In this document: one piece after another, positions 35,565-44,268 of the stretch
Position numbering within the stretch: position 1 is the stretch's first letter
How the letters are laid out: each line of letters opens with the position of its first letter
Source of the DNA: Phycisphaerae bacterium
Lineage (GTDB): Bacteria; Planctomycetota; Phycisphaerae; Phycisphaerales; UBA1924
Length of the DNA: 64,000 bases
Assembly: GCA_030432255.1 (NCBI GenBank)
Contig: JAUIHS010000001.1
Location: forward strand, 124,001 to 188,000
Direction of reading: 5' to 3'
Position numbers and translations under genes: made by a program
Notes under the pieces: generated by a model
What the model was told of the DNA's origin: nothing
Databases searched by the model: none
What the model saw: the letters and a program-made list of their open reading frames with translations, nothing else

Positions 35565-36977
35565 TCAATCCGAACCCCTGATCACGGACTGCCCACCCAT
35601 GTACGGCCGCAGCACTTCCGGAATCGCCACGCTCCCATCCTCACACTGATGCATCTCCAGCAGCGGGATCATGAATCGCGGCGAAGCGAGCACCGTGTTG
35701 TTCAATGAGTGACAGAACGCGGTCTTCCCCTCCGTTGACTCACCCCGATACCTCAGGTTGAGGCGCCGACACTGGAAGTCATAGAGGCGTGACGCACTGT
35801 GGGTCTCGCCATAGGCGCCCGACGGTTGACCGGAGTCATCCAGATCGCCTCGACTCGGCATCCAGCATTCCAGGTCAATCATGTCCGCATTCTTCGGACC
35901 GAGGTCACCGGTGCAGCACTGCAGCAGGCGGTGGGGGAGTTCGAGGGACTGCAGCAGCTCTTCCACGATCCCGATCATGCGCTGGTGCCAGGCCCGACTC
36001 TCTGCCTCGTCCGCTTTACAGATGACCACCTGCTCAACCTTGTCGAACTGGTGCACGCGGTACAGCCCGGCCGTGTCCCGCCCCGCTGCGCCAGCCTCAC
36101 GTCTGAAACAGGTGCTCACCGTCGCATACTGCAATGGCAGCATGGACTCATCGAGGATCTCATCGGCGTGCAGCCCCATCAGCCCGACCTCGCCCGTTCC
36201 GGTCAGGTAGAGGTCATGGCCGGCACCACGCTTCGACTCTTCGATCAGGTAGGTCTGTTCCCGCCCTTCCGGAAAGAATCCCGTACCGACCATGCACTCC
36301 TCTCGCACGATCACGGGCACCGAGTGCAGCCGGAAGCCATGCTCCAGTGAGATCAGGTCCGTCGCGTATCGAAGCAGCGCGAGGTGGAGACGCATGCCGT
36401 CGCCCGTCAGCACGTAGGACCGCGATCCTGCGAGCTTCACACCGCGCTCGAAGTCCACGAGTCCGAGATCCTGGATCAGGTCGATGTGCGACTTCGGTGC
36501 GAAGCCACGATTCGCCGCAAAGCTACGTGAGGGATCAAACCAGTCCGGAGCCCACGTGCGGATCTCCACGTTGTCATCGGATGACGTACCCTTGGGGACA
36601 TCCGCGTCCGGAGGCATCGGGACCTGAAGCAGGAGGGCATCCAATTCCGGTGCGACCGAGGCAATCTGGTCGTCCAGGGCACTGATCTGGCCCTTGAGGG
36701 CCGCAGGCCGATTCTTCAGTTCCTCGATCTCTGACTCCAGGCGCGATCGCTCGGTGCCCTCAGCCTTCTTCAACTGACCAGAAAGCTTGCCGATCTGAGG
36801 TCCTGTCTCCTTGGCCAGCTTCTTCTGGTCGGCTCGCAGCGACTCCTGCTCCGTCATCAGCCGACGCCGCTCGGAATCCAACTCCAGGATCCGCGGGATG
36901 TCCACGGCGATGCCCTTGCTCGCCGCACCGTGGACGTACCGATCCGGATCCTCACGCAACAGTTTCAGGTCGATCAT
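35565..36977 (-). CDS. serS: Seryl-tRNA synthetase
   Basis: 470 residues from the ATG at 36977 (MIDLKLLREDPD, the typical start); the longer frame to 37013 is not needed. N-terminal coiled-coil arm (LRADQKKLAKETGPQ to about residue 110), then the class II core: motif 2 in FRREAGAAGRDTAGLYRVHQF, serine-site residues in QPSGAYGETHSASRLYDFQCRR, and motif 3 in LNNTVLASPRFMIPLLE. It charges tRNA-Ser in the cytoplasm. Slightly longer than the usual ~430 residues. Confidence 0.97.
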   Translation of the reverse strand: MIDLKLLREDPDRYVHGAASKGIAVDIPRILELDSERRRLMTEQESLRADQKKLAKETGPQIGKLSGQLKKAEGTERSRLESEIEELKNRPAALKGQISALDDQIASVAPELDALLLQVPMPPDADVPKGTSSDDNVEIRTWAPDWFDPSRSFAANRGFAPKSHIDLIQDLGLVDFERGVKLAGSRSYVLTGDGMRLHLALLRYATDLISLEHGFRLHSVPVIVREECMVGTGFFPEGREQTYLIEESKRGAGHDLYLTGTGEVGLMGLHADEILDESMLPLQYATVSTCFRREAGAAGRDTAGLYRVHQFDKVEQVVICKADEAESRAWHQRMIGIVEELLQSLELPHRLLQCCTGDLGPKNADMIDLECWMPSRGDLDDSGQPSGAYGETHSASRLYDFQCRRLNLRYRGESTEGKTAFCHSLNNTVLASPRFMIPLLEMHQCEDGSVAIPEVLRPYMGGQSVIRGSD

Positions 36978-37046
36978 GCCGGGATGGTACCGATGCCCGC
37001 ACCGCGCGGCCAACCACAGACGCCGACAACCATGAAGCCGGAGCCG

Positions 37047-39653
37047 TCAGTCGAACTTCTCATCAATCCGGCTGCGCAACTCATCCAGTTCTCGGCGGAG
37101 CCGGGCAACGTCGCGGCGGCTCGACTCTGCATTTGAGTCGCCAGACAGCGCGGCCGCGAGCTTGTCATGCCACTCCTCCGCCCTGAAGCGCATGCTGGGA
37201 TCCCGGGTCACTCGGGCCAGCGTCTGGAGAGCATGAAGCCCCTTCTTGTGCTCCAGCACGACCAGCGCCTGGCCTGCCGCTCTGACTGACCGTGCCTCGC
37301 GGTCCTGCAGGAGTTCCGAAAGCACCTCGAAAGCACGATCCGGGTCGTGGTGGCCCAGGGATCCGACTGCCTCGATCGCCTGTGGCCGAAGGCGGCTCAG
37401 ATTCCCGGCCTCGGTGAATGGGATGACCAGTTCAAGAGCTTCGGGCGTATCAACTTCCCTCAGGCCCTTGATCGCGCCCTCGCGTACCTTGTCATGCTGG
37501 GACTCAGCAGCGAGGCCGGCCTCAAAAATCGGCATGTGCTTGTCAGAACCGACTTTGCCCAGCGCCGTGAGGGCAGCCGCACGGCACGCGTAGCTCGGCT
37601 CGGAATCCGATGCGTGCCGCGCCAGCAGATTGACTGCCTCGCGCGAAGTGGCATTGTTCAACCCCTCGAGCGCCGCCGCACGAACCCGTGCATCGTCAAT
37701 GCCGGAGTCCAGAGCACGGACCAGCGCCTCGGCGCCATGCAGCATGTTCAAGGACTGAGCCGCACGCTTGCGGACGGTGTAGTGCTCACGCTCATCGCTC
37801 AACGCGGACTCCAGCGCATCACGAGTCTCGGCGCTGTTGTGCGTTGCAAGCATCGCCGCGGCGTCAAGTCGTGACGCCACGGAGCGTTCCGCCGTGAGTT
37901 GTCGACGGAGCCACTGGGCGGGGGCATCGACCTCGACAGTCATCAGGATGCTGAGATCAGGGTCAACCAGTACCATGGCAGGTGCGATGTCCAGCGGGAT
38001 GGAGCGCTCATGGCTTCGCCCACGAACAGGAATCGTCAGGCGGATGGCATCGTCCGGCGAAGCATCTTCGTTGAGATACACTTCGATGGGCAGGTCGATC
38101 GCAAATGCCGGGTGATCCGCATCAATGCGCTGCTGCTGCTCAACATTGATCCGCAGTTCGCACGACTCAGCATGCCACTTCGCCTTGACCTTGAGATCGG
38201 GCGTTCCCGGTCGCTCGCACCACTGGATGAAGAACTGCTCCAGGCTCTGGCCGGATACGTCCTCCAGCACGCCGCGGAAGTCGTCCGTCTCGGTGGTCTT
38301 GAACTTGAATCGATCGATGTACTCAGCAACCGCGTCGAAGAAGACCTCTTCGCCCAGCTTCATCCGAAGCATGTGGAGGATGCTCGCACCCTTCGGGTAT
38401 GGATTCGCCTTGCGCCGAAAGACTTCCCACGGATGCTCATAGACGAGCGAGACCATTGGCTGGTGGATCGGGCCATCCGGCGTCAGTTGATCGCGCCCGG
38501 CCACGCCTCGAAGTGTGCCGTACAGGTGAGCGATGTAGCCATCCTGGAACCCATCCCGCGCCTCGTACCAGAGATGCGTACTGTAAGTCGCCCAGCCTTC
38601 GTTCAGCCAGATGTGCGCCCACGTGTTGCAGGTGATCAGGTCTCCGAACCACTGGTGGGCCAGTTCGTGTGAAATCAGCCCTTCCAGGTTCCCATCCTCC
38701 AGCGCCTGCCGGTCAAGCACCGCCGTATCGAACATCGTGGTTGCCGACGTGTTCTCCATGCCGCCAGCGCCAAAGTTCCATACGACGAGTTGGGCATACC
38801 GATCCCAGGGATACGGCTCGTCAAACCGCTCCTCGAACACCTCCAGCATCTCGGCAGTTCGGCCGTAGGTCTGCTGGACCTTCTCCCCCTCTCCCGGCGG
38901 CACGTAGACGGGCATCGGCACCCGGGACCCCTTCGGTGCCACATCAACCACGTCGAACTTGCCCACCACCAGCGTGACCAGGTAGTTCACATGGTCCTTG
39001 TCCTGCACCCAGTGAAACTGCTGCTGCCAGCCCGCGGCACGCTCCGCTTCGAGACGCCCGTTTGAGCTCACCGTGAACCCCCTGGGCACCGCAACGATCA
39101 ACTCCGTCGTCAGACGCTCATTCGGAAAGTCATGGCACGGGAACCACCAACTGTTGGTCTGTGGCTGACCCTGCGTATGCAACTGGGCCGGGCGGTCCGG
39201 CCACGCCTCAGACTCCGGCGTCCAGATCAGGCCCTGCGGCGGATCATGAACGGTGTAGTTCGTCTCAAGTGTGGCGGTCGTTCCGGGTGCCAGTGGCGGA
39301 TCGAAAGTGACCGCCAGCCGTTCGCCGTCGTAGTCGTAGCTGACCTCATTAGGGTGGTCCGGAACGCTGACGCTCCGGATCTTCATCCGCATCGCATCCA
39401 GCGTGAGGACCCGAAGCGGGGATGCGCGAACGGTGAACGTGAGTCGCTGACTCCCTTCGAGAACGGGTTCGTTCATGTCCCGGATGTCGAGCGCCAACTG
39501 CATGTGGGTGTAGTCAACCGGGAGCGGCGGCGCATAGTTTCGGAGATCCGCACCGCTTCCTTCACTCCAGCCACCGCCTTCGCCGAGTACGGCAGGTCCG
39601 GGAATGACCATGCATGTGAGTGAAGCCAGGGCAATGGAGCGGGTGAGACGCAT
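37047..39653 (-). CDS. Secreted M1-family aminopeptidase with HEAT repeats
   Basis: 868 residues with an N-terminal signal peptide. The M1 metallopeptidase core shows the exopeptidase motif GGMENTSA, the zinc site HELAHQWFGD and the third ligand in WLNEGWATY. From about residue 590 the protein is made of HEAT-type helical repeats (RVRAAALEGLNNATS, ACRAAALTALGKVG, VREGAIKGLREVD), replacing the ERAP1-like C-terminal domain. Likely an envelope or periplasmic zinc aminopeptidase for nutrient peptides. It ends 69 bases from the serS start on the same strand. Confidence 0.93.
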   Translation of the reverse strand: MRLTRSIALASLTCMVIPGPAVLGEGGGWSEGSGADLRNYAPPLPVDYTHMQLALDIRDMNEPVLEGSQRLTFTVRASPLRVLTLDAMRMKIRSVSVPDHPNEVSYDYDGERLAVTFDPPLAPGTTATLETNYTVHDPPQGLIWTPESEAWPDRPAQLHTQGQPQTNSWWFPCHDFPNERLTTELIVAVPRGFTVSSNGRLEAERAAGWQQQFHWVQDKDHVNYLVTLVVGKFDVVDVAPKGSRVPMPVYVPPGEGEKVQQTYGRTAEMLEVFEERFDEPYPWDRYAQLVVWNFGAGGMENTSATTMFDTAVLDRQALEDGNLEGLISHELAHQWFGDLITCNTWAHIWLNEGWATYSTHLWYEARDGFQDGYIAHLYGTLRGVAGRDQLTPDGPIHQPMVSLVYEHPWEVFRRKANPYPKGASILHMLRMKLGEEVFFDAVAEYIDRFKFKTTETDDFRGVLEDVSGQSLEQFFIQWCERPGTPDLKVKAKWHAESCELRINVEQQQRIDADHPAFAIDLPIEVYLNEDASPDDAIRLTIPVRGRSHERSIPLDIAPAMVLVDPDLSILMTVEVDAPAQWLRRQLTAERSVASRLDAAAMLATHNSAETRDALESALSDEREHYTVRKRAAQSLNMLHGAEALVRALDSGIDDARVRAAALEGLNNATSREAVNLLARHASDSEPSYACRAAALTALGKVGSDKHMPIFEAGLAAESQHDKVREGAIKGLREVDTPEALELVIPFTEAGNLSRLRPQAIEAVGSLGHHDPDRAFEVLSELLQDREARSVRAAGQALVVLEHKKGLHALQTLARVTRDPSMRFRAEEWHDKLAAALSGDSNAESSRRDVARLRRELDELRSRIDEKFD

Positions 39654-39730
39654 GATTCGAGACCTCCGGGTGGATCGGGGGGAGCAGATCGATCATATGT
39701 GAAAAGATCAGACCGGTCAGCCTCCTCACC

Positions 39731-39763
39731 TTGAGCAGGCGCTCCGGCGCGTTACGATATGCT
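39731..39763 (+). promoter_or_regulatory. Candidate promoter of pyrG
   Basis: TTGAGC (39731-39736), 16-base spacer, TACGAT (39753-39758). The start codon lies only 5 bases beyond the -10 box and no Shine-Dalgarno is visible, so the transcript would be leaderless or nearly so. Confidence 0.35.
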
Positions 39764-41632
39764 ATGCCCCACTCACCGAATGACGGCGCCGAACCCAAGC
39801 AGGACAACAGCGCCGGACCCGATGCATCCGGTGCCGATCTGCTCGCCGCAGCCGGGTATTCCCAGACCACCAACACCGAGTTTTACAGTCCCATTCCCGA
39901 TGGATACCAGAAGGGACGCCACCGCTATCTCGTGGTACTTGGAACGGTGATGTCGGGCCTCGGAAAGGGCATCTTTTCCAGCAGCATGGCCAAGCTGATC
40001 AAGGACAAGGGGCTCACCGTCGCCCCGATCAAGCTTGAGGGTTACCTCAACATCGATTCAGGAACGCTCAACCCCTTCCGCCACGGCGAGGTGTTCGTCC
40101 TCGACGACGGCACCGAATGCGACATGGATCTGGGCACCTACGAGCGCATGCTCGATCAGGACCTCTCCAAGCGGAATTTCATGACCGCCGGGCAGGTGTA
40201 TCGCGACATCCTTGAACGCGAGCGGCACGGGGGCTACCTCGGCCGGGATGTCCAGATGATCCCGCACGTCACCGGTGAGGTGAAGCGCAAACTCCGCGAA
40301 CTCGCCATGCACGGCGACGGGACCAAACCTGCCGACATTGTCTTCGTTGAGGTGGGCGGTACAGTCGGCGACTACGAGAACGGCTTCTACATCGAGGCGC
40401 TCCGTGAACTCGCCTTTGAAGAAGGCCCCGGAACCGTCTGTTTCGTCGCGTTGACCTACATCATCGAGCCCCAGGCCCTCGGCGAACAGAAGAGCAAGGC
40501 GGCGCAACTCGGTGTCCGGCGCGTCCTCGAGACCGGCATCCAGCCACACATCCTCGCTTGCCGCGCACAGAGCCGGATCACGCCGGTCGTTCAGCAGAAG
40601 CTGGCCATGTTCTCCAATGTCCCGCTCAATCGCGTCTTCTCCATGCACGATCGGTCCAGCATCTACTCCATTCCGGAAGACATGCGCCAGGAAGGCCTCG
40701 ACCGCGAGATCCTCAGCGTCCTCGACCTCCACGGCAAGGTCGACATGGCGCACGAAGACCGAGCGCGCGAGATCTGGACCCGCTTCGTTCGCAAACTCAC
40801 CGCGCCCCGCGCCCGACACATCCGACTCGGACTCACCGGCAAGTACGCCGCCCTCCGGGATGCCTACGCCTCGATTGAGAAGTGTGTCGAACACTGCTCG
40901 ACGCACCTCGAAACCAACATCGAGATCCAGTGGATCGAATCCACCGACATCACTGAAGACAATGCACCCTCAAGGCTCGCGGATCTCGATGCAGTCATCG
41001 TGCCCGGCGGCTTCGGCGCACGGGGCGTTGAAGGAAAGATCAGTTGTGTTCGGTTCTGCCGCGAGAACCTGGTGCCCTACCTCGGCATCTGCCTCGGATT
41101 CCAGGTGGCTGTCATCGAGTTCGCGCGCAACGTCATGGGTCTGGCCAGTGCCAATTCCACGGAGTTTGAGCCCGGCGGCCCGGATGTCGTCATCAGCGAA
41201 CTTCCCGACCAGAAACGCATCGAGCAGCTCGGCGGCACCATGCGGCTGGGCGGACAGGACGTCGCGGTCAAGCCCGGCACTCTTGCCCATCACCTCTTCG
41301 GAGGCAGAGACCTCGTTCGACAACGATTCCGGCACCGCTACGAGGTGGAGCCGGACTACATCGAGCGCATCGAACAGGCCGGCCTGATGTTCTCAGGGCG
41401 CCACCCCGACCACCCCATCATGCAGGTTCTTGAACTGCCCTGCACCGATCCGACCGGAAGAGGCGTTGAGCACCCCTTCTTCATCGCCGCACAGTTCCAC
41501 CCGGAACTGACCGGACGTCCCATCCGACCGCAGCCACTCTTCATGGGACTCCTCGCCGCTGCAATCCAGCGCAAGTATCCGGATGCGGAATTGCCTCCCC
41601 GATGGCTTCGCCAGGCGGAAGGCGTCTCCTGA
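39764..41632 (+). CDS. pyrG: CTP synthase
   Basis: 622 residues; makes CTP from UTP, ATP and glutamine. An unusual ~54-residue N-terminal extension precedes the synthetase domain (YLVVLGTVMSGLGKGIFSSS, the P-loop). The otherwise near-invariant KxDPYxNxDPGTM-PxxHGEVF is KLEGYLNIDSGTLNPFRHGEVF here, so this is a divergent member. The C-terminal class I glutamine amidotransferase domain has the Cys nucleophile in YLGICLGFQ and His/Glu in AAQFHPEL. The start is the first ATG of the frame that lacks better alternatives. Its 3' end overlaps the opposite-strand toxin gene by 92 bases. Confidence 0.95.
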   Translation: MPHSPNDGAEPKQDNSAGPDASGADLLAAAGYSQTTNTEFYSPIPDGYQKGRHRYLVVLGTVMSGLGKGIFSSSMAKLIKDKGLTVAPIKLEGYLNIDSGTLNPFRHGEVFVLDDGTECDMDLGTYERMLDQDLSKRNFMTAGQVYRDILERERHGGYLGRDVQMIPHVTGEVKRKLRELAMHGDGTKPADIVFVEVGGTVGDYENGFYIEALRELAFEEGPGTVCFVALTYIIEPQALGEQKSKAAQLGVRRVLETGIQPHILACRAQSRITPVVQQKLAMFSNVPLNRVFSMHDRSSIYSIPEDMRQEGLDREILSVLDLHGKVDMAHEDRAREIWTRFVRKLTAPRARHIRLGLTGKYAALRDAYASIEKCVEHCSTHLETNIEIQWIESTDITEDNAPSRLADLDAVIVPGGFGARGVEGKISCVRFCRENLVPYLGICLGFQVAVIEFARNVMGLASANSTEFEPGGPDVVISELPDQKRIEQLGGTMRLGGQDVAVKPGTLAHHLFGGRDLVRQRFRHRYEVEPDYIERIEQAGLMFSGRHPDHPIMQVLELPCTDPTGRGVEHPFFIAAQFHPELTGRPIRPQPLFMGLLAAAIQRKYPDAELPPRWLRQAEGVS

Positions 41633-41945
41633 GTCCATCGAGCAACTCGGGCAGGTCCCGGGCTCCGTGCAGCACGCGCACCACCACGATGTGCTCAGGT
41701 GTGACTTCGTAGAAAACGAGATAAGACGAGAACCCTCTGATGGCCTGTGATCTCACGGGCCGGAGCCGCGGGTGGGGCAGTGCAACCTCGCGGCCGAGGT
41801 GGGGGCGCTCGCCGATCTGCCCCACGGTGTCGAAGAACGCTTCCACGAATCGCCTCGCGGCGCGGCGGCTGCGTCGCCCTATCCATGCAGCCGCACCGAT
41901 GACGTCGGCATCCGCCTCAGGCAGCACTTCAATTCCCCGGAACAT
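41541..41945 (-). CDS. parE: ParE/RelE-superfamily toxin
   Basis: 134 residues, longer than the usual ~100. The first ~100 residues match the ParE fold: IEVLPEADADVIGAAAWI, RRFVEAFFDTVGQIGERPHLGRE, then FSSYLVFYEVTPEHIVVVRVLHGARD. The extra C-terminal ~35 residues are encoded antisense to the end of pyrG. The gene starts 6 bases after the antitoxin stop. Family members poison DNA gyrase or cleave mRNA; which applies here is not known. Confidence 0.85.
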   Translation of the reverse strand: MFRGIEVLPEADADVIGAAAWIGRRSRRAARRFVEAFFDTVGQIGERPHLGREVALPHPRLRPVRSQAIRGFSSYLVFYEVTPEHIVVVRVLHGARDLPELLDGLRRRLPPGEAIGEAIPHPDTCAGLQRRGVP

Positions 41946-41951
41946 GACTTG

Positions 41952-42206
41952 CTATTCCCCCTTGTCGAGTTGTTCCTCAACGCGACGACGGATGTCTTCC
42001 ACGAAGTTCTCATCAAACGGTCGCGCCGGTCCCGAGTTGATCCCCTCCAGCAACAACGCCTCAAGCCGGGCCTTCGCCGCGGCCCGTTCAGCCTCGCGGA
42101 CCAGTTCCCGGATGTACTCACTGGCAGTCGCGTACCCGCCTCGTTCCACCTGGGCGAGGACGAAGTCACGCATCGATTCCGGAAGCGAAATGTTCAATGT
42201 CGACAT
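41952..42206 (-). CDS. parD: ParD-like antitoxin
   Basis: 84 residues from the ATG at 42206, eight bases after GAGG. N-terminal ribbon-helix-helix (STLNISLPESMRDFVLAQV, YATASEYIRELVREAE) for operator DNA binding, then a charged tail that would wrap the toxin. The antitoxin-first order and tight spacing fit a type II system that represses its own promoter. Confidence 0.87.
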   Translation of the reverse strand: MSTLNISLPESMRDFVLAQVERGGYATASEYIRELVREAERAAAKARLEALLLEGINSGPARPFDENFVEDIRRRVEEQLDKGE

Positions 42207-42320
42207 GGCCATGCCCTCAGCCTACGCGTCCCGCCCGGGACTGGCAAGAAATGTCATCGGATTTTGATCGGTTCGAGCCCGTGCAGCGTCGAACGATCGG
42301 GCTATGATGCCGAATTGCAT

Positions 42321-42394
42321 GCCCCGATAGCTCAGCTGGATAGAGCAGCGGTCTTCTAAACCGCAGGTCGAAGGTTCGAATCCTTCTCGGGGTG
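42321..42394 (+). tRNA. tRNA-Arg (TCT)
   Basis: Full cloverleaf of 74 bases: acceptor GCCCCGA/TCGGGGT, D-arm GCTC...GAGC, anticodon loop CTTCTAA with anticodon TCT, T-arm GAAGG-TTCGAAT-CCTTC. No encoded CCA. TATGAT at 42303-42308 is a plausible -10 box. Confidence 0.95.
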
Positions 42395-42468
42395 TTCGGG
42401 AGGCCCTTGGCCTCCCTGCTCTTCTGTTCGACTCTCTCCTGCTCTGCAGGTGGCCCATCGAAGCACGG

Positions 42469-43494
42469 CTACTCGCCAAGGTTCTCCTTGAAACGCCCCA
42501 GCACAACGTCCCACGCGCGCAGGAAGTAGTCATGCGTCTGGTCCCACGCTTCGCCCTCGCCGAAGCCAAGGTGAGTCAGGTGCACCGCTGTCGTCTCATC
42601 GTCAACGCGATCGAACTCAACCACGACCCATGTGTTCCGACCACGCGTCGCGATGGTGGGGGGTGCGTTCCAACTGAAACTGACCATCCGGTTGGGAACA
42701 TAGCTCAGGACCTGGCACCCGTTGCTCCCCAGCTTGCCGTCAAAGAGCCACTCGTACCGCCCGCCGATCGCGAGATCGATGTTGGCGGCGAGTTCAGACC
42801 GTTCCGGGTCATACGTTGCGCAGAAGACTTCGCCATTCGTCCAGGCCTCGTAGACGCGCTCCACCGGTGCATCAATGGTCACGTCCTTGCTGAACTGGCG
42901 CACACTCGCGCCCGAACTCGCAAAGAGGCTGCTGTCAATCGGCATCGTCACCATCTCACTCTCCTCCTCCCCCGACTTCTTCCAGTTCGCATCCATCAGG
43001 GGTGCCCACTCACTCTCCGCAGATGGCCTTGACCACACCCGCCACGCCAGAGTCGTCGCATCCGTCAACTCCATCTCTTCGCGGATCGGGGTACCGTCCG
43101 GCATGGCCCACTCCGCTGTCAACACCTCACGCCCGCCATCTCGGTGGTCCACACGCCACGCCTCTTTCCGGGCAGACCCGTCGTGGCCGAAGACATGCAG
43201 GTCATAGACATCGGCCTCTTCCGACGCTGCAATCGTCGACTCATAACGCAGGTAGGTCGGCCCGCCGTTGTCACTCACCCAGGTGCGCGCATGAACGAAG
43301 GCGCCCGATACGCCGGCGCGATATTCCGCTTTGCCTTCCAGTGTCATGCCGAACGACCATGTCGCTTCAATCGTCCACTGCCCCAGCAGCGGCTCCCACA
43401 TCCGCATCCGCTCATGCAACTCCTGCGCAAATGCATTTGCGGTGAGCATCAGGGTCGCGGCGACCGCTGCGATTCGTTTCAGCGTGCCCATCAT
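42469..43494 (-). CDS. Exported protein with DUF1579-like and SRPBCC (AHSA1-type) domains
   Basis: 341 residues from the ATG pair at 43494/43491, behind GGAG. Signal peptide (MLTANAFAQ). Residues ~20-175 resemble secreted DUF1579-type lipocalin-like domains (MWEPLLGQWTIEATW, YDLHVFGHDG). Residues ~200-341 form an AHSA1/SRPBCC ligand-binding fold (VTIDAPVERVYEAWT, GGRYEWLFDGKLG, THLGFGEGEAWDQTHDYFLRAW). It follows the TetR gene after 26 bases and is probably under its control. An AHSA1-type domain with an export signal is unusual. Confidence 0.78.
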   Translation of the reverse strand: MMGTLKRIAAVAATLMLTANAFAQELHERMRMWEPLLGQWTIEATWSFGMTLEGKAEYRAGVSGAFVHARTWVSDNGGPTYLRYESTIAASEEADVYDLHVFGHDGSARKEAWRVDHRDGGREVLTAEWAMPDGTPIREEMELTDATTLAWRVWSRPSAESEWAPLMDANWKKSGEEESEMVTMPIDSSLFASSGASVRQFSKDVTIDAPVERVYEAWTNGEVFCATYDPERSELAANIDLAIGGRYEWLFDGKLGSNGCQVLSYVPNRMVSFSWNAPPTIATRGRNTWVVVEFDRVDDETTAVHLTHLGFGEGEAWDQTHDYFLRAWDVVLGRFKENLGE

Positions 43495-43520
43495 CGTTTG
43501 ATCTCCTGTTCTTGAATCAG

Positions 43521-44117
43521 TCAATTGCGTCGCTTCTCCCGAAGCAGCCGATCGAAGTGATCGCGCAGGACAGCGACAGAGTCGTCAAAGGGCTCAAGTG
43601 AGTTCGATGTCCGCGCCTGCATGATCCCGCCCTCCATCACGGTCAGGATGAAGCGCGAGAGCCGGGCACGGTCGCAGTCTCGCGGCAACCTCTCCGCCGC
43701 ATCATCAAGCCATCGTTCGATACCCGAGGCCCAGTTGCGGAAGTTGACATCGATCAGTGGCCGCACTTCGGGGTGCGTATCACTGAGTTCCAGCGCCAGG
43801 TTGCCGATCGGACATCCGAGGCGACACCCGGTCGCCTCAAGCCCGGCGCGGTACCACGCCAGCAGACCGAAGACCCTTTCGACCGGATCTGAATGGGCAG
43901 TCTCTTGAGGCGTGAGGACGACCGGCTGGAGCAGGGCCTCGTATCGCTTCAGCACGGCAGCGAGCAGGGCTTCCTTGTTGGGGAAGAAATGGTAGAGCGA
44001 GCCGGCGTTCACGCCTGCTTCCCGGAGGATGGTCGCGATTCCGGTCGCCGCGTAGCCCTGCTCGTGGAACAGGCGGGCTGCGGTCTCCAGGATGCGTTCT
44101 CGGGTTTCGGGTGGCAT
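43521..44117 (-). CDS. TetR-family transcriptional repressor
   Basis: 198 residues; N-terminal HTH typical of TetR (RERILETAARLFHEQGYAATGIATILREAGVNAGSLYHFFPNKEAL) and a C-terminal ligand domain with RLGCPIGNLALELSD, which recalls the AcuR/YxaF-like subgroup. It leads an operon with the SRPBCC protein. A perfect 16-base palindrome (44164-44179) and a related imperfect one (44130-44147) lie just upstream and are its likely operators. Confidence 0.92.
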   Translation of the reverse strand: MPPETRERILETAARLFHEQGYAATGIATILREAGVNAGSLYHFFPNKEALLAAVLKRYEALLQPVVLTPQETAHSDPVERVFGLLAWYRAGLEATGCRLGCPIGNLALELSDTHPEVRPLIDVNFRNWASGIERWLDDAAERLPRDCDRARLSRFILTVMEGGIMQARTSNSLEPFDDSVAVLRDHFDRLLREKRRN

Positions 44118-44129
44118 GATTCAACCTGA

Positions 44130-44147
44130 CTTGAATGATTGATCAAG
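44130..44147. promoter_or_regulatory. Secondary TetR-type operator candidate
   Basis: CTTGAATGATTGATCAAG, an imperfect inverted repeat sharing the TTGAATGAT half-site with the stronger palindrome 20 bases away. Confidence 0.45.
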
Positions 44148-44163
44148 AGCAAGCTAACAGCAA

Positions 44164-44179
44164 TTGAATGATCATTCAA
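44164..44179. promoter_or_regulatory. TetR-type operator, perfect palindrome
   Basis: TTGAATGATCATTCAA is a perfect 16-base palindrome in the gap between the divergent TetR and phosphatase-fold genes. The spacing of 47 bases from the TetR start fits autorepression, and it may also affect the opposite gene. Confidence 0.7.
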
Positions 44180-44268
44180 GTTCAGTTTCTCGAATTGACG
44201 TGATCGAAACCGGGGTCAGTTGCCCTCCGCATATACTCGCCGGATTGGTTCACGGAGAGGAGTAAGCA

